Below are positions 54,784 through 63,485 of a DNA stretch of 64,000 bases, one piece after another. Position numbers and translations under genes: made by a program. The stretch comes from DT-110 sp030148525 (GTDB lineage: Bacteria > Bacteroidota > Bacteroidia > Chitinophagales > Saprospiraceae), in NCBI GenBank assembly GCA_965227445.1, contig OZ245751.1, forward strand, positions 4,340,001 through 4,404,000. Direction: 5' to 3'. Numbering within the stretch: the first letter of the stretch is position 1; the number at the start of each line of letters is the position of its first letter. Below the pieces are notes generated by a model that worked only from the letters and a program-made list of their open reading frames with translations, did not search any database and was not told the origin of the DNA.

Positions 54784-56270
54784 TTCACATTCAGCGAGGG
54801 CGGGTAGATCTTGGAAAAGATGTAGCCGAAGATCATAGCCACCAGGAAGGAGGGTGCCAGCACATCCAGTTTTACAAAGTACTCCCCTACCTCCGGTAAT
54901 CGCTGAAAATAGAATTTGAAGAGGGGTACACACAAGAATCCGGCAATCATGGAGGCAATGGCCCCCTGCTCGGAATAGCCTTTCCAGAAAAGGGACAGGA
55001 TGATGACCGGGCAGAAGGTAGCCGCAATGCCCGACCAACCGAAGATGATCACCCAGAATATTTGTCGTTCCGGAGAAAGCAAAGCGATGGCCATAGCCAG
55101 ACCGAGGGCGACCAAGGCAATGGAAACGGTGACAATTCGGGAAATGCGGGTTAGTTCTTCATCTTTCAGGTCGGGACGGAAAATCTTTTGGTAGAAGTCG
55201 CGGACGATGGCGCTGGAAGCCAGTACCAGCAAACTATCAATAGTTGACATAATGGCTGAAAGTACGATGGCGACATAAATAGCGAAGATGCCGTAGGGAA
55301 GGAAATTTTCGGCCATCATTTTCAGGACATCGGTGCCGCCGATCCCGAATACAGATTCCGGATCCTGGCCCGATTCGGTAAAGAATACGCGGGCCAAAAT
55401 ACCGATGGTCACCGCAGCGGCATCGGTCAGTAAGGTGAACAGAATAGCGATCCAGCGGCCTTTATCGATCATGGAATCCTTGCGGATCGACATAAACCGA
55501 ACATATACCTGTGGGGAGCCCAGAAAGCCCAGGCCGATCATGGCAAACCCAAGCATGGTGAAAACACTCATCCAGGGATCGTCAAATCCGCCCCAGATAT
55601 TCGTCATTGCCGGATCAATTGCGTGTAGTTGTTCAAGAACGCCCCGGGGACCTCCCATGGAAAAGTATACTACAATGGGTAAGGCCAGCAGGCCAACAAA
55701 CATGAGTAGTCCCTGAAATAAATCGGACCAAACAACGGCCACAAAGCCTCCGACAAAAATGTAGATCAATACAATGAAAAAGCCGATCAGTGCCCCCTGG
55801 AAATAATTCACTGCCAGAAAGGACTCAAAGGCGATACCAGTCGCATCGATCTGAGAACTCACGAAAATGGTCACGAAGACCGACAGTACAATGGCAGCAA
55901 TCACCCGTAAACGATGCGTAGGGGTGCGGAAATGACTTTCCAGGAAGTCCGGAACGGTAATGGAGTTGTATTCGTCCGTCTTTCGTTTAAACTTTTTGGC
56001 CATCAGGAACCAGGATGCCGCCACGCCCAGCACTTCTCCGACCACCACCCAATAAGCGGAAACACCAGCCAGCGCCCCCATGCCCGTCACCCCGATCAGC
56101 AGCCAACCGGATTCACCGGTGGCCCGTGCCGAGAAGGTCACGGCCCATACCCCTATATTTTTGCCGCCCACGTAAAAGTCGCTCATCGACTTGATCCGGC
56201 GGGAGGCAATAATACCGATCAGGAATAGAATAGAAACATAAGCGATAAGGACGACGACTTTCGTGACCAT
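54771..56270 (-). CDS. Sodium:solute symporter (SSS family)
   Basis: 499 residues with about 13 membrane helices. SSS landmarks: SMSDFYVGGKNIGVWAVTFSARATGESGWLLIGVTG near the N-terminus, IYIFVGGFVAVVWSDLFQGLLMF, GFLGSPQVYVRFMSIR and VAIVLSAIMSTIDSLLVLASSAIVRDFY. It imports a solute with sodium; similarity suggests PutP-like (proline) or a sugar-acid carrier, but substrate cannot be set. Its location between the aldolase and the amidotransferase-like pair suggests uptake of a catabolic substrate. Confidence 0.92.
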   Translation of the reverse strand: MVTKVVVLIAYVSILFLIGIIASRRIKSMSDFYVGGKNIGVWAVTFSARATGESGWLLIGVTGMGALAGVSAYWVVVGEVLGVAASWFLMAKKFKRKTDEYNSITVPDFLESHFRTPTHRLRVIAAIVLSVFVTIFVSSQIDATGIAFESFLAVNYFQGALIGFFIVLIYIFVGGFVAVVWSDLFQGLLMFVGLLALPIVVYFSMGGPRGVLEQLHAIDPAMTNIWGGFDDPWMSVFTMLGFAMIGLGFLGSPQVYVRFMSIRKDSMIDKGRWIAILFTLLTDAAAVTIGILARVFFTESGQDPESVFGIGGTDVLKMMAENFLPYGIFAIYVAIVLSAIMSTIDSLLVLASSAIVRDFYQKIFRPDLKDEELTRISRIVTVSIALVALGLAMAIALLSPERQIFWVIIFGWSGIAATFCPVIILSLFWKGYSEQGAIASMIAGFLCVPLFKFYFQRLPEVGEYFVKLDVLAPSFLVAMIFGYIFSKIYPPSLNVNKYG

Positions 56271-56396
56271 GGCGATGTAGGTGTGTTTTCCGGCATGATA
56301 CTAATTTTCGTCGGAAGGAGGGGTATTACGTGTAGAGGGTCTTGATTTTATTGAATCGATGGTTGTTCGGAGAAGAGGTGATCTGCCGTTTAGGCA

Positions 56397-56540
56397 GGTT
56401 CAGGTTCAGACTAAGGTTGAGGCTTAGGTTGAGAATCCCTTAACCTTAACCTTAACCTCAAACTTAACCTTAACCTCAAACTTAACCTTAACCTCTGCCT
56501 CAAACTTAACCTTAACCTCTGCCTCAAACTTAACCTCAGC
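56397..56540. repeat. Inverted hexamer array (24 units)
   Basis: Seven units of AGGTTC/AGGTTG type (56397-56438) switch to 17 units of CCTTAA, CCTCAA, ACTTAA and CCTCTG (56439-56540), all in an unbroken 6-bp register. The two halves are complementary in part (AGGTTG versus CCTCAA/CCTTAA). The array ends at the base before the stop codon of the next gene. Confidence 0.9.
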
Positions 56541-57185
56541 CTAAAAGCCCACCCCATAATCCGCCTGATCAATTACGAAATCACCTTCGGGGCGGATGCC
56601 GATCAGCCATTCGGTGAGGCGATCGCAGTAGTTGTCGAGGTGGGTGATTTGCTGGATGCCGTGTTCGACGATGGGATCCAGGGTAGTTGCCAGTAAGTGC
56701 CCGCCGTAGTGTGTGGTTTCCCAGGTGATGAATTCCCCGTCTACATTAGTTTGAATAACCTGGGCGTGCCCGGGAATGCGGGTGTAAACGCCGTGGTAAT
56801 GCCAAAAGGCCTGGCGCGGGGTCAGTCCGCGGTAGATGGGGTGATCGTAATCCGTATCGGACACCGGAGGCTTGGTCGGGTCTTTTACCCACCAATAATT
56901 ATTGACGGGGCGATCCTCCCACCGGGCATCGAGCCAGTTGGCCGAACTGTCCCCTTCGACGAATACTTTTTTGCCCTGAGCTAAAAAATCATAAACCAAG
57001 TTCTGCTTTTCAGCGATGATTTTATGGTTGCTTTGAAACGGTATCACGAGGGCGTCCACCTCCCCCAATTTATCGGCGGTGAGGTCATGTACGTAGAGCA
57101 ACTCGTACATTTCCCGATATTTAGTGGCCTTTGCAAACGCATAGTGCGACCAGACACCGTTGAATATCAAACCTATCTTTTTCAT
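56541..57185 (-). CDS. ThuA/GATase1-like protein, second of a pair
   Basis: 214 residues, no signal peptide. A Rossmann-like opening MKKIGLIFNGVWSHYAFAKATKY, VDALVIPFQSNHKII, FLAQGKKVFVEGDSSANWLD, then HPIYRGLTPRQAFWHYHGVYTRI and GHLLATTLDPIVEHG. The ALVIPF...GK(K)VFVEG pattern matches ThuA-type or class I amidotransferase-like folds without a catalytic cysteine. Its start overlaps the stop of the upstream gene by 4 bp, so they are coupled. Substrate unknown. Confidence 0.65.
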   Translation of the reverse strand: MKKIGLIFNGVWSHYAFAKATKYREMYELLYVHDLTADKLGEVDALVIPFQSNHKIIAEKQNLVYDFLAQGKKVFVEGDSSANWLDARWEDRPVNNYWWVKDPTKPPVSDTDYDHPIYRGLTPRQAFWHYHGVYTRIPGHAQVIQTNVDGEFITWETTHYGGHLLATTLDPIVEHGIQQITHLDNYCDRLTEWLIGIRPEGDFVIDQADYGVGF

Positions 57186-57835
57186 ACAACTTCTTCTTTG
57201 GGGGTATTTTGCAAAATGACGTTGAGCAGGGCTTTATACAGATTGGACATGGCCTCGTAGGCCTTACTATCATCCGTCGTAGCGTAAGAAAGGTCGGCCA
57301 GGGGACCGCTGGCGCTTAGCACCATAATCCCATTGGTGGTCACTTCATCCACCACTACCAAGGGGCGCTGCCAGGTATCTTCAATCAGCACCGTAGCTCC
57401 CGGCGCTGCCTCGATGTACCCGCATGCCCACCAGCCACTGATCCCGTGGGAGAAATTCAGGTCCTGAATATTGAATTGCTCTTCAACACCGAAGGGATCT
57501 TCACGGAGCGTGTAGCGCACATCGATGGTTTTCCTGGAGTTATCCATCACCCAGCGGTTGCCCGGCACCCAATCAGTGAACCAGCCATCACAACACAGCA
57601 GCGCTCCACCCCGGTCAAGGAACTTGTGGATTCGATCCCGCATACGATACAAGGCTACGTGATCCGTACCGTTGGGCGCAATCAGTACCTGGTAGGCTGA
57701 CAGATCAGGTTGAAAATCAGCAGTTATTTCCAGGATGTCGTATTGGATACGGTGATCTGAACGGTACAATTGATCCAGGCCTTCGATGCTATTGGAGATG
57801 ATGGCTCCCCGCAGGGGTTGTGCATTAAATGGCAT
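57182..57835 (-). CDS. ThuA/GATase1-like protein, first of a pair
   Basis: 217 residues. LDQLYRSDHRIQYDILEITADFQPDLSAYQVLIAPNGTDHVALYRMRDRIHKFLDRGGALLCCDGWFTDWVPG is a GATase1/ThuA-like fold: a DFQPDLSAYQVLIAPNGTD strand-loop, then a helix and LDRGGALLCCDGW. LNFSHGISGWWACGYIE and PLVVVDEVTTNGIMVLSASGPLADLSY follow. It shares fold and layout (IAPNG/IPFQS, GGALL/GKKVF, HGISG/HPIYRG) with its partner, suggesting duplication and a heterodimer. Near the symporter and aldolase. Confidence 0.65.
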   Translation of the reverse strand: MPFNAQPLRGAIISNSIEGLDQLYRSDHRIQYDILEITADFQPDLSAYQVLIAPNGTDHVALYRMRDRIHKFLDRGGALLCCDGWFTDWVPGNRWVMDNSRKTIDVRYTLREDPFGVEEQFNIQDLNFSHGISGWWACGYIEAAPGATVLIEDTWQRPLVVVDEVTTNGIMVLSASGPLADLSYATTDDSKAYEAMSNLYKALLNVILQNTPKEEVV

Positions 57836-57910
57836 AAGGTTACTAATTATGTGATCTGAAAGAAGGTACGAATAAATACGCCGTTCCGGTTGTCCCTGGG
57901 GCTACAAGAA

Positions 57911-58079
57911 CTGAATGCTGAATGCTGAATGTTCAATTGGGTTCGGAAAGCGGAGATCGGAAATCGGAAGTAAGGTGGAAAACTGAAACAGGAAATTCCG
58001 AACCTCAAACCTCACACCTCACACCTCAAACCTCATACCTCATACCTCAAACCTCATACCTCATACCTCATACCTCATA
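57911..58079 (+). repeat. Composite heptamer block with three unit families
   Basis: CTGAATG three times then TTCAATT (57911-57938); TCGGAAA, GCGGAGA, TCGGAAA, TCGGAAG (57943-57970); and 11 units of CCTCAAA/CCTCACA/CCTCATA (58003-58079). The last block ends 6 bp before the stop of the pentapeptide gene. Confidence 0.92.
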
Positions 58080-58085
58080 CCTGTA

Positions 58086-58658
58086 TCACTCCCACTTGAG
58101 TCCATAGGTATGCAACAGCCCCATAGCTTCCGGCCAGGAAACGCTGGCGCCGTCGATCTGGTTTTGCTCGGGATCAATGCGATAATTGGTGGCGCTGCTC
58201 AGGTTGGCTCCCGATAGGTTGGTTTGCTCAAACTGAGCACCAGTCAAGTCACATGCTGTCAGGAAAACACCGGACAGATCTGCTTCCGCAAAATCGGCCT
58301 CGAACAGGGTGCAACTTTTGAAAGAGGATTTGGTCAGCGGGCAACCCACAAAATTTCCCAGATCCAATTGGCAGCCTACAAATGTCATCGCCAGTAGCAT
58401 AGGATTGGTATCGGCCCATTGCACCCCCAGAGCTTTACACTCCTCAAACCGGACCTCCCGGAAGGCGGTATTGAGTACCAGGGTGCCACTCAGGTTACAA
58501 GACTTAAACCGGCAGTCTACAAAAACGCAATCTCCCAGGGATGCCCCCGTAAAATCGCAACGTTCAAAGGTACATCCCTCGTAGTGCCCCGTAGTAAATC
58601 CGGATTCGGCAAAAAAATGGTCCTGGAAGTGCTGGTCGTCAACAAAATGATCGGGCAT
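58086..58658 (-). CDS. Pentapeptide-repeat protein (Qnr/McbG-like)
   Basis: 190 residues from ATG 58658; a longer frame from 58754 is rejected because it overlaps the divergent MFS start. The right-handed quadrilateral beta-helix repeat A(D/N)LxX runs from about residue 20 to 170: CTFERCDFTGASLGDCVFVDCRFKSCNLSGT, ADLSGVFLTACDLTGAQFEQTNLSGANLS. Relatives protect DNA gyrase by DNA mimicry; resistance is not shown here. It is divergent from the exporter gene, sharing a 64-bp promoter region. Confidence 0.9.
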   Translation of the reverse strand: MPDHFVDDQHFQDHFFAESGFTTGHYEGCTFERCDFTGASLGDCVFVDCRFKSCNLSGTLVLNTAFREVRFEECKALGVQWADTNPMLLAMTFVGCQLDLGNFVGCPLTKSSFKSCTLFEADFAEADLSGVFLTACDLTGAQFEQTNLSGANLSSATNYRIDPEQNQIDGASVSWPEAMGLLHTYGLKWE

Positions 58659-58722
58659 TGGACGGTATTTTTCGTGGTTCGGGAAGGATGTGCTTACTAC
58701 CTTAGCGCGCAAAGGGAAGCAC

Positions 58723-59931
58723 ATGCACCAATTTCTGAAATTTATACGGGCCAATCAAAGTCTGCTGGCATTCGGGGTATTGCTGACCTTCTTTTCCAGC
58801 TATGGCCAGACCTTCCTGATCTCTCTGTACATTCCGCATTTAGAAGATGCTTTTCAGCTCAGTAGTGCCGGGATCAGCAGCCTGTACGCAGTGGCTACTA
58901 CAGCGTCCGCCTTTTGCTTGCCCTGGGTCGGCAGGCTGGTTGATACCTGGCCACTACGGCGCTTCACCGGCTTGGTCCTGACCGGCCTGGCGCTGGCCTG
59001 TTTACTGTTGTCTTTGGCCATTCATCCATTTATGGTATTGGCAGGCTTTTTTGCCCTGCGCTTTTTCGGACAAGGATTAATGACCCATACCTCCATTTCC
59101 ACGATGGCGCGTGCATTTACCCGGGACCGGGGCAAAGCCATCAGTCTGGCAACACTAGGGCACCCGCTGGGCGAGGCTACCCTTCCGCTTTTGGTGGCCT
59201 TTCTGATCGGTATAGTAGGTTGGCGCACCGTATTGCAGGGTTCGTCAGCATCAATGCTGGTCGTAGTTGCCCCTCTGGCCTGGCTTTTTTTACGCAGACA
59301 AACAAAAGAACTGCTTCACCCTACACCCGGTGATGCAGAGGAGGTGGCTGCCGCCAAAAAACCGTGGCGGGTATTTCGGGAGCGCTCCTTCTGGGTATTG
59401 GCTCCGGCCGTTTTTATCACCGGATTTTTAAATACGGCTATCTTCTTTTTTCAACTCAAGCTGGGCGAAGCACGGGACTGGTCACCCACTTGGGTAGCGG
59501 GTTCGTTGTCTGTTTACGCCACGGCCAGTGCCTTATCGATGATGGGTTCCGGTCCATTGGTTGATCGCCTTTCGGCAAAATATCTTTTTCCGGTCATGTT
59601 GGTCCCCTACATACTAGGGATCACCATTCTGGCCGCAGTAAACCACCCCATGGGTTACCCGGCTGCCCTGGTGCTGATCGCCGTTTCCAATGGTGGTGGT
59701 AGTACGATCAAGAATGCGCTGTTTGCGGAGCTTTTCGGCACCAAGATCATTGGTACTGTTCGCAGTGTCTTCACCATGGTCATGGTGTTCAGTACCGCCC
59801 TGGGACCGGTCAGCTTTGGTTTGCTGTTGGATGCAGGATGGGCATTCTCCAATATTTTTTGGTTGTCAGCCGGGATCGTTTTACTGATCATTCTATGGAG
59901 CCTGAGGATCCGGCGTATCCGGACAGACTGA
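58723..59931 (+). CDS. MFS transporter
   Basis: 402 residues from ATG 58723; a frame from 58690 is rejected. Twelve membrane helices. MFS motif A-like loop LPWVGRLVDTWPLRRFTG after TM2, and a second GSGPLVDRLSAKYLFPVML after the central break. RGKAISLATLGHPLGEATLPLLVAFLIGIVGWRTVLQG is the TM5 region. Probably an exporter or proton antiporter. Divergent from the pentapeptide protein, so the pair could be a drug-response module, which is inference. Confidence 0.9.
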   Translation: MHQFLKFIRANQSLLAFGVLLTFFSSYGQTFLISLYIPHLEDAFQLSSAGISSLYAVATTASAFCLPWVGRLVDTWPLRRFTGLVLTGLALACLLLSLAIHPFMVLAGFFALRFFGQGLMTHTSISTMARAFTRDRGKAISLATLGHPLGEATLPLLVAFLIGIVGWRTVLQGSSASMLVVVAPLAWLFLRRQTKELLHPTPGDAEEVAAAKKPWRVFRERSFWVLAPAVFITGFLNTAIFFFQLKLGEARDWSPTWVAGSLSVYATASALSMMGSGPLVDRLSAKYLFPVMLVPYILGITILAAVNHPMGYPAALVLIAVSNGGGSTIKNALFAELFGTKIIGTVRSVFTMVMVFSTALGPVSFGLLLDAGWAFSNIFWLSAGIVLLIILWSLRIRRIRTD

Positions 59932-59953
59932 TTATGTACGTTTTACATCCAGG

Positions 59954-60034
59954 AATGCTCAATGCTCGGTGCTAAATATTCAATGTGGAAATAAGATCTC
60001 CATTGAGCATTCAGCACTGACCATTACTCATTTT
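59954..60034. repeat. Inverted AATGCTC heptamer hairpin between convergent genes
   Basis: Left arm AATGCTC, AATGCTC, GGTGCTA, AATATTC, AATGTGG (59954-59988), an 11-base spacer, then CCATTGA, GCATTCA, GCACTGA, CCATTAC, TCATTTT (60000-60034). The arms are largely complementary and fold into a long stem that could end both transcripts. Confidence 0.85.
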
Positions 60035-60888
60035 TAATTATTGCTCACCTCCGGCTGAGGCCAATTGACTTGCTGCTTGGGTACGGGGAAGGAGATACCT
60101 TCTCGTTCCAGGGCTTCTTTGATGGCTTCCAGTTGTTGCCAGTAGGTAGGCCAAAAGTCTTCGGGGCGCACCCAGCTGCGGGCATTTACTTTCAGGTCGT
60201 ATTCGCCAATCTCGTCTAGCCAGAGATCGGGTGCGGGTTGCTCCAACACCTTGGGGTGATCTTTAAGCGCTTCCACCACCACCCGGCGAACCCGCTTTAT
60301 ATCGGTACCGAAATCGAATTTCAGTTTGTACTCCAGGCGTCGCGTCGGCTGCATGGTGCGATTGTCCACATCACTATTGGCCACATTGCCATTCGGCATG
60401 GTGATGATCCGATTGTCGAAGGTTTGTAGACGGGTATATAGAATATCGATCTTGATGACCGTGCCGAGGCAGCCGTTCACGTAGATCAAATCGCCAACCT
60501 TAAAGGGCTTAAACACCAGGATAAGCACGCCGCCTGCGAAATTCGCCAAACTCCCCTGCAGTGCCAGACCAATGGCAATACCGGCCGCACCGATAATGGC
60601 TACGAAGGAGGAGGTTTTAACACCAAGAGTAGTTCCGATCGTAATGATCAATGATGCATACAGCAGGAACTTGGTCAAACTACTGACAAAAGTAGCCAGT
60701 GACGGTTCCACATTATATTTTCGAAAAGACTTGCGGATAACTCGGCTTAGGAGCCGGATCAACAGTATACCGACCACTAACAGGATGATCGATAACATCA
60801 GTTTCGGTCCGACCTGAAACAGAAAATCCACAAATTGCTCCTTAATTGTTTGCCAGGTATCCTGATCTATTTGGGGTAATTCCTCCAT
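60034..60888 (-). CDS. MscS-family mechanosensitive channel
   Basis: 284 residues. Three membrane helices (about 28-50, 67-87, 92-118), the pore helix rich in Gly/Ala (GAAGIAIGLALQGSLANFAGG), then FKPFKVGDLIYVNGCLGTVIKIDILYTRLQTFDNRIITMPNGNVANSDV (beta domain) and the C-terminal alpha/beta domain. It opens under membrane tension to release osmolytes. Length matches the small-conductance YggB type. Confidence 0.95.
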   Translation of the reverse strand: MEELPQIDQDTWQTIKEQFVDFLFQVGPKLMLSIILLVVGILLIRLLSRVIRKSFRKYNVEPSLATFVSSLTKFLLYASLIITIGTTLGVKTSSFVAIIGAAGIAIGLALQGSLANFAGGVLILVFKPFKVGDLIYVNGCLGTVIKIDILYTRLQTFDNRIITMPNGNVANSDVDNRTMQPTRRLEYKLKFDFGTDIKRVRRVVVEALKDHPKVLEQPAPDLWLDEIGEYDLKVNARSWVRPEDFWPTYWQQLEAIKEALEREGISFPVPKQQVNWPQPEVSNN

Positions 60889-60932
60889 GTATTCCTTTGA
60901 TTACTTTTCTTTTCCAAAGGATTAGGGATGGG

Positions 60933-61126
60933 AATGTTGAATGCTCAATGCTGAATGCTCAATGTTAAATGTTGAATTAAGAAAAGTGGAATAGCCATTA
61001 TCCAGATTTTCTACCGGTTGGCTTAGGTAGATTATTTTCTAGGATGGGCCACTTCGTTAGAAAAGGTATACTTGGAGTATTCAGCATTTAGCAGCCCATT
61101 GAGCACCGAGCATTGAGCACTGCTCA
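60933..61126. repeat. Inverted AATGCTC heptamer arrays with a 103-bp centre
   Basis: Six units AATGTTG, AATGCTC, AATGCTG, AATGCTC, AATGTTA, AATGTTG (60933-60974), a 103-bp unique spacer, then complementary-sense TATTCAG, CATTTAG, CAGCCCA, TTGAGCA, CCGAGCA, TTGAGCA, CTGCTCA (61078-61126). It lies between mscS and the AraC gene, which are divergent, so it is in a promoter-bearing region. Confidence 0.88.
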
Positions 61127-61178
61127 TTTCCTTCTTCCAACCTTTGGCAAGGGGATGTGTCTTTCTACCAAAAAGCGC

Positions 61179-61940
61179 ATGACCCCGTATCATTATTCTG
61201 ACAATCAGTACGTAGCCAACAAACAAAGTCCGCTGCATTATGACTCCTGCGCCCGCATCAGCATGGTGCTTTGGGGCGATCTCCTGGAACGAACCGGTGG
61301 AACAGAGGTGGAGGCTGGCGCTTTCAGTCTGGTTGTCAAGCCGCAGGATGTAAAACACGCCAATAGGTATGGCAGGCGGGGAGCACGCATTTTTTCGGTG
61401 CTCTTCGCCAGCGATCAACTCCCCGCCTTTTTGCCGAAAGGCGATACCTACCAATGGTATCATCAGGGAGCGCAGTTGCCCATCCTCCGCTTTATCAGGC
61501 AAATGCAGGCACCGGCTCCGGATGTTCCCGAACTATTGATCGAACTGCTCGGTGGCCTGCCAGAACCTTTGGACCAGCATACACAGGTCTTGCCCGACTG
61601 GCTGGCACGGATCAAAACGGAGATTGACGATTGCTTTACCGAAAACCTTCGGGTGCGGGAACTGGCAAATAAAGCGGGAGTCCACCCGGTGCATTTAGCA
61701 CGGGTTTTCCGGCAGCATTACGGGTGCTCGGTCAAGGAGTACGTACAGTACCGGCGCCTGCAACAGGCCCTTGACTTGCTGGGGTCATCCAGGGATCCCC
61801 TCTCGCAGATCGCCTATGCCCAGGGGTTTTCCGATCAGGCCCATTTTTGTCGGCAATTGAAGAAAGAACTCCAATGTACTCCCGGTCAGGTAAGGAATTT
61901 GCTGCAGGATGTTTCATTTATTCAAGACATTGGCCACTGA
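61179..61940 (+). CDS. AraC-family transcriptional regulator
   Basis: 253 residues from ATG 61179 (an ATG at 61155 is possible; a frame from 61113 starts inside the array). A cupin-like N-terminal sensor (HYDSCARISMVLWGDLLERTGGTEVEAGAFSLVVKPQDVKHANRYG) precedes the two-helix-turn-helix DNA-binding domain: LRVRELANKAGVHPVHLARVFRQHYGCSVKEYVQYRRLQQALDLL and DPLSQIAYAQGFSDQAHFCRQLKKELQCTPGQVRNL. It regulates the downstream hydrolase gene or itself. Ligand unknown. Confidence 0.92.
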   Translation: MTPYHYSDNQYVANKQSPLHYDSCARISMVLWGDLLERTGGTEVEAGAFSLVVKPQDVKHANRYGRRGARIFSVLFASDQLPAFLPKGDTYQWYHQGAQLPILRFIRQMQAPAPDVPELLIELLGGLPEPLDQHTQVLPDWLARIKTEIDDCFTENLRVRELANKAGVHPVHLARVFRQHYGCSVKEYVQYRRLQQALDLLGSSRDPLSQIAYAQGFSDQAHFCRQLKKELQCTPGQVRNLLQDVSFIQDIGH

Positions 61941-61980
61941 ACGGGTGATTTTTGTGGCTACACACAAAATCACTCGAAAC

Positions 61981-63483
61981 ATGCACACAAAATTAGTTGT
62001 ACTGATCGCATTTTTAGGAACAGCCTGGATGCTGCAGGGCCAGCCGGCCAAAGAACAAGCGCTGGCGAAAGCCTCCGAAAACTTTTTGGCGAAAGCCATG
62101 GAAGACCTGGGAGCAGTACCCGCCATAGGATTGGCTATCGTGCGTCCGGACCGGACAGTGTACGTTGATGCCCTCTCTATTGGCAATCAAACGGTAGATG
62201 CCAATACCAACTTTTACATTGCTTCCTGCACCAAGGCGTATACGGCATTGATCGCTCAGCATCTGGATGAGCAAGGTATCATCAGGATGGAGGATCCTAT
62301 TACTAAATACCTGCCGGAAGCCCAATTTGCCCCCGAACTGGAAGCGGATAAGGTGACCATTCGCGATTTGATCACCCATACCTCCGGGATGTCGAACGAC
62401 CCGATCGTGCATCGCTTAGCTTACACCGGCGAGCACGACCCGGCGACACTGATCGACTTGTTGCAATACACCACCAGTAACGATGCCGGTCGGGGTAATT
62501 TCCAGTATACCAATTTCGGCTATAACCTGTACACCATCATTTCCGACAAGGTAACGGGCAAACCATGGCAGGACTGGCTGGCGGAGCTGATCTTTGAACC
62601 CGCCGGAATGACGCGTACCACCGCTTACATGTCGAAGGTGGATCAACCCGGCTGGACCCTGGCCAAACCCCATCTGAACCTGATCGGTGAGCCTTTTCAG
62701 GAAGCATCACTGATCAAGACGGATAAGAGCATGCAGTCGGCCGGCGGGCTGATCACCACGGCCACCGATGCCGGGAAGTGGTTGCAACTGCAATTAAACG
62801 ACGGGAAGTTGGACGGGAAGCAAGTCATTCCGGCTGCGCACATTCGGGCTTCCCACCAAAAACACGTGCAGACGGGCGGGGATGATTATGGTGGTTTTGG
62901 CCGCGCTTACTACGGATACGGATGGCGAATTGGGACCTTCCACGATCACCCCAATGTGAACCATTTTGGTGGGTATCCCGGTTATTTGACCCATTTCTCC
63001 TTCGACCCCGAGGCCAAGATCGGCGTAGCGGTACTCACCAACGAAGGTTTCTGGGGCGACAATATTATGAGCCTATTAGCCGGTTTTGTCTACGATTGGT
63101 GGTATGGCGATCCGGAGAAGGTGGAAGCCGAGTATGACAAGAAATTGAAGAAGATGTTGGCTTCCGCCAAAAAAACGAGCAAGCGCATTGCCGCCGATCG
63201 CGATAAGCGGGCCGAACGCACCTGGCAGTTGGAATACGATTTCCCCGCTTATGCCGGCACGTTTACCAGTGCTAAATACGGAACGGTAGTCGTCACACCC
63301 ACGGATGAATCACTCCACGTACAGAGTGGGAATCTGGAATGCGTGGCTACTCCTTTTACCGAGACCAACACCATCCGGGTAGAGATGACACCGGGCCGTG
63401 GCACGGTACTCCAGTTCCTGCTGGAAGACAGTAAAGTGGTGGGGGTATATACGGATGGTGAGCGATTTGAGAAGGTGCGGTAG
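61981..63483 (+). CDS. Serine beta-lactamase-like hydrolase (class C/DD-peptidase/esterase family), secreted
   Basis: 500 residues from ATG 61981; the longer frame from 61909 overlaps the AraC gene. Signal peptide MHTKLVVLIAFLGTAWMLQGQ. The active serine is S82 in ASCTKAYTAL (SxxK, K85), Y176 in the YTNFGYN motif, and HFGGYPGYLTH takes the KTG-like position. A C-terminal domain (~380-500) of unknown role is strand-rich. Acts on peptidoglycan, esters or beta-lactams; specificity unknown. Directly downstream of the AraC gene. Two GGCGAAAGCC sites near 62065 and 62089. Confidence 0.88.
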   Translation: MHTKLVVLIAFLGTAWMLQGQPAKEQALAKASENFLAKAMEDLGAVPAIGLAIVRPDRTVYVDALSIGNQTVDANTNFYIASCTKAYTALIAQHLDEQGIIRMEDPITKYLPEAQFAPELEADKVTIRDLITHTSGMSNDPIVHRLAYTGEHDPATLIDLLQYTTSNDAGRGNFQYTNFGYNLYTIISDKVTGKPWQDWLAELIFEPAGMTRTTAYMSKVDQPGWTLAKPHLNLIGEPFQEASLIKTDKSMQSAGGLITTATDAGKWLQLQLNDGKLDGKQVIPAAHIRASHQKHVQTGGDDYGGFGRAYYGYGWRIGTFHDHPNVNHFGGYPGYLTHFSFDPEAKIGVAVLTNEGFWGDNIMSLLAGFVYDWWYGDPEKVEAEYDKKLKKMLASAKKTSKRIAADRDKRAERTWQLEYDFPAYAGTFTSAKYGTVVVTPTDESLHVQSGNLECVATPFTETNTIRVEMTPGRGTVLQFLLEDSKVVGVYTDGERFEKVR

Positions 63484-63485
63484 GG

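Noticed and set aside
58086..58658. Quinolone resistance call for the pentapeptide protein
   Set aside because: The repeat fold alone does not prove gyrase protection. Only fold-level naming is justified.
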